The position numbers were made by a program, and so were the translations under genes. A DNA stretch of 64,000 nucleotides from Eutreptiella sp. 'Long Island Sound 2002' (Eukaryota; Euglenozoa; Euglenophyceae; Eutreptiales; Eutreptiaceae), in the NCBI GenBank assembly GCA_964036045.1, contig OZ038386.1, forward strand, positions 11,928,113 through 11,992,112, written 5' to 3'. The notes under the pieces are model-generated. The model saw nothing but the letters and a program-made list of their open reading frames with translations. It did not search any database and was not told the origin of the DNA. Numbering within the stretch: the stretch's first letter is position 1; every line of letters starts with the position of its first letter. Positions 61,153 through 64,000 of this stretch are shown here, in pieces.

Positions 61153-61878
61153 TTACTTACTCAGTTCACGGTCACGAATGTGTGTCAGGTTAGTCCCAGC
61201 CTGGTTAGCCAGAGACTGCTTGTGTTCCAGCCAATCTCCCACAGGGCTCTTGAAGTCCTCAGGAAAGGGGGGTTTGAAGAACCATGCAGGTCGCCCTCCA
61301 TGGAACAGTTCGTGGGGAGTGAAACCCGTAGAAGAGCTCCGCTGTGAGTTCATGGTCAGCACTGCCCAGGGCACTAGGCGTACCCAGTCCTTGGTACGCT
61401 CTTGTTATATCAGGATTCTTAAGTTTTGCTCCACCACACGGTTCTGTCTCTCACAGAGAGGGTTAGACGTGTGGGTATAGGGCACACCTGTGGTTACCTC
61501 CACGTTGAGGGTATTTAGCACTCGTTTGTACCACCCAGTGTCACTGCAGATGAGTACATCCTCGTCAGAGTGCACCTGCTTAGGTGCCCCATAGGGTTCA
61601 AACCATTGTTCGACCAACAGTTTCACAGTCTGCTCACCTGTGATTTTCTTATTGCAAGGGTACACACGGGTGAAGCGAGATAGGCCACAGGTGACCACTA
61701 GGCAACTATCATAGCCGCCGAAGCGTGGTAGGCCGTGGATGAAATCCACGTAGAGAAGAGAGGTAGCACAATAGGGTATGGGTAAGCTGGAGATCAGGCC
61801 CCTATCCCTACTGTTTTTTGCACTGAACGGCGCCTCTTGTGGCTGGCCAGGCCGGGGAGAATGGTTCTTGCGCGCCAA
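61153..61878 (-). pseudogene. Ty3/gypsy-type retrotransposon integrase fragment, degenerate
   Basis: The - strand frame from 61878 to 61153 encodes the catalytic core of a retroviral-type integrase, the enzyme that inserts LTR-retrotransposon cDNA. The DDE triad is visible as VDFIHGLP (D), HSDEDV (D) and NPLCERQNR (E). After the core, STGFTPHELFHGG is the typical post-core helix region. A TAA at 61405-61407 interrupts the frame directly after the core, and the frame then continues to a TAA inside an AGTAAGTAAG tract at 61153. Upstream, TGA lies just before 61878, so the zinc-binding HHCC domain is absent. No LTR, RT or protease is seen. It is an old fragment unrelated to the satellite elements. 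Confidence 0.88.
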
Positions 61879-62293
61879 GCTTTTTCAGGGAGGGGCGGGA
61901 GCCCGAAACCAAGTTCAATCGCGGGCTGAGTACCGCTGCACATTGCTGTCCTCCTCTGCCTTATCTCAATGAGACCTGGCAGCCCCGTTATAGACAACCG
62001 CAGAGCCGGGGTCTCTGCCTCATTCCCGAAAGCTGTACGGCTGCGGTTTTGGGGTTAGAGCATGACGGCTTGAGCACGGGGGGTGGCTTGGGGGAGGGAT
62101 TCATTTGCAGAAGTGACTGGTGAGTGCCAGTGTGGTAGTACTGATTCGTTGCGCCGTGTTAGGGCTGTTGAGGGCCGGCGTGAGAGAAACGTGTAAGTGT
62201 GGCTTTTTCAAAGAGATGACACGTTTCACGGAGGTGAGGACGATTGTGAGTTTGTGCTCACGGGGGAGGGGGGGGCTGGTGCGAAGTACCTTG
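61879..62293. other. No gene recognised
   Basis: Between the integrase fragment and the - strand LINE. The right part (about 62100-62293) is probably the 3' UTR of that LINE, but its end cannot be defined because no tail or target duplication is apparent. Confidence 0.4.
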
Positions 62294-63999
62294 TTATGCG
62301 GAGAGAACGGGCGGAAACAGGGGCAGAAGCGACGAGGGGGGGTGCTGGTTGAGGGGGGGGGGGAGGTTGAACATGTCCCGGATTGTGAGCGGCCGTTTGG
62401 GGGGCGGGGGCTCGGGCTGAGGTTGGCTTGCGGTATTGCGTTTCAGCGATAGAGGCCGGACAGGTCTTGGGGGCTGGCGGGCGTGTTTCCGAGCTTTGGC
62501 GTGTGCCGCAAGGGATGGGGGACGGGGGCGCTTGGGAGGCTTGTGTGCCACTTTGTCCGGGAGGAGGGGGGAGGGTGGTAGGCGGGGGGGGGGGCGCTGT
62601 AGGGCGGTGTGTGATGTGCTGTAAGGCGACCAGGGGCGTCCCCGGGAGTTGGGGCCCGTGGAGGGGGTGAGCGGGGCTGAGGGGGGGTTGTCGTTTAGCC
62701 ATTCCGGCGTGCGGTATAGGGCATTGAGGAGCAGGGGAACACGACCCTTTAGGGCGAGTTTTAAGTCATGACAGTGTGCTGGTTCTCTTCGGCCGGAGGG
62801 GGGGGTTGTGAGTTTGGTGTACAGGGACGTGAGGACAAGTCCCCGGACGAAATTGCGCCTCCCCCCGACGTGTGTGGTCGCGGACCACCATTGGGACATC
62901 ACCGTGGTGAAGGGGGGGCCCAAGAACTGAATGTAGGTTTGCACCAGGTGTTCGCACGTTGGGCATTGTGAGACGAAAGAGATAACATCCATTGGGTGCG
63001 GGTCGGGGCAAGCGTGGCAATGGCGAGGGCGCAAGCTGTCGTGGAAAGCAAACGGCGCCATGTTGAAATTTCCGAAGGACCATTGGAAAGGGAGGCCTTG
63101 GAACCATGAAGTGTGGTTGTAAAAACGGAAGCTGGACGGTGCGTGGATGTTTTCGTGTTTGTGGCAAGGGAGGAGGTGCTTGATTGAGGTGGTAGTGAGT
63201 TTGTGTATGACGGGGAGGGGGCCTCTGGATATGCACCCTATCGGGGGGGGGGGGGAAGGAGGGAGGGGTCCCAGATCGTCACGTGGGCGGCCCACTTTGA
63301 GTAAGCCTCCGAGATTTCATTTCCCACGAACCCGGCGTGCCCCTTGATCCACCCCCAACCCTGGATCATCCCCGGGCGTAGGAAGGCCTGGATGGACTGA
63401 AGAGAGGATTCCCACGTGCCGGCTGGCGAGCGTGACGGGAGGTCTGGGGGGCTGCTCGGGGAGAGAACAGTGATAACGTGGAGGTTGTCCCCTAGCACGG
63501 CAAAGGTGAGGTGCGGGTGAGATGCAAGGGCCCACCGTAGGAACATAATAGCCGCCCAGAGCTCCGATCCCTCTGAGGACTGGTATGGGGACGTTTGGCA
63601 CAGCACCCATCTGGAGCCATTTGGTAAACACAGGGTGGCTGCAGACCCGTAGCCCAAGGCGCCCGCTGAGCCATCCAAGTGCACCCATGTCGTGCCGGGG
63701 GACGATGTGAGGAGGAGGGCAAGGGCTGCTTCACAACCCCATTCTTCGAGGTCATCGGGTCCAAGGGAGTGAGGTTCATCTGGGAGCTGGTACAGCTCGC
63801 CATGCAGTGACGAGTCGAGCAGGACTCCGCCGTGTGGCCCGGGGGGGGGGGGGGGGTCGAGGATGTACTCTTGGGGGTGGAGAAGGGGGGGGGTAAGTAG
63901 TTCGTGGTGCCCCGCCAGTTGGGGGCGGACAAAAATGGCTGGGTTTTGAAAGGTGTACTCTTTTTCCTTGCGGCGGAGACCGGGTTCTTTGATGTTGTC
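62294..63999 (-). pseudogene. LINE (family D) ORF2 3' part: RNase H and C-terminal C4 motif, frameshifted at a C-run, 5' end outside window
   Basis: The - strand frame is open from the window edge (63999) to 63238. It holds an RNase H: D in HLDGSAG (about 63673), E in SSEGSELWAA, D in LGDNLHVI, and KGHAGFVGNE, where the last acidic position is Glu in NEISEAYS. Just after WDPSLLPPPP the coding strand has a run of 13 C (63243-63255), and the protein continues in another frame to TGA near 62294. That part has RPRHCHACPDPHP and SQCPTCEHL, a C-x2-C-x14-C-x2-C motif, followed by a Pro-rich basic C terminus ending near TIRDMFNLP. It is not related to LINE A beyond family level. A second run of 16 G at 63841-63856 makes the length uncertain. 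Slippage or sequencing error at the homopolymer could create the apparent frameshift. Confidence 0.82.
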
Positions 64000-64000
64000 G

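Overview
The window is a GC-rich eukaryotic repeat landscape in which I recognise no host gene. The evidence for a eukaryote is non-LTR retrotransposons (LINEs) with an AP-type endonuclease, reverse transcriptase and RNase H, a Ty3/gypsy integrase fragment, and kilobases of short satellite. The species cannot be named from the sequence; a GC-rich protist or alga would fit, but that is a guess.

Layout. The backbone is an 8-bp satellite, CACTCACC on the + strand and TGAGTGGG on the - strand. It is present as seven arrays: S1 4601-7494, S2 14109-17748, S3 23478-28670, S4 30373-31566, S5 33224-33601, S6 43056-45264 and S7 54742-57007. A 9-bp relative (CACTCCACC) forms a pure array at 59049-59451. 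Eight elements sit in the satellite, all in the same + orientation. Family A is a LINE of about 9.45 kb: A1 1-4600 (cut by the window edge), A2 33602-43055, A3 45265-54741. Family B is a non-autonomous 1.7-2.0 kb element sharing A's 5' head and 3' tail: B1 28671-30372, B2 31567-33223, B3 57008-59048. Family C has conserved ends and a core replaced by a 23/26-bp minisatellite: C1 7495-14108, C2 17751-23477.

How the parts may work together (inference). A supplies endonuclease, RT and RNase H from ORF2. A and B share a 5' leader with two stem-loops, one with a compensatory base change, and a 3' segment ending in (CTC)n, so B is probably mobilised by A. C has its own structured 3' end and ends in three copies of a 7-bp tail that differs between C1 and C2, so it probably uses another partner. 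Uniform orientation and exclusive location in the satellite suggest target-specific insertion, comparable in principle to the TRAS/SART telomeric LINEs of silkworm. Whether the satellite is telomeric cannot be decided here.

Coding state. A2 ORF2 (37351-42645) is the only intact long gene. A1 ORF2 has three nonsense codons, A3 ORF2 has a one-base deletion, and ORF1 is broken at the same place in A2 and A3. Right of the satellite domain (59452-64000) are 65-bp and 154-bp tandem repeats, a decayed Ty3/gypsy integrase on the - strand, and the 3' part of an unrelated LINE ORF2 on the - strand with a homopolymer frameshift. The very long open frames over the satellites and minisatellites are by-products of stop-free repeats and are not annotated as genes.
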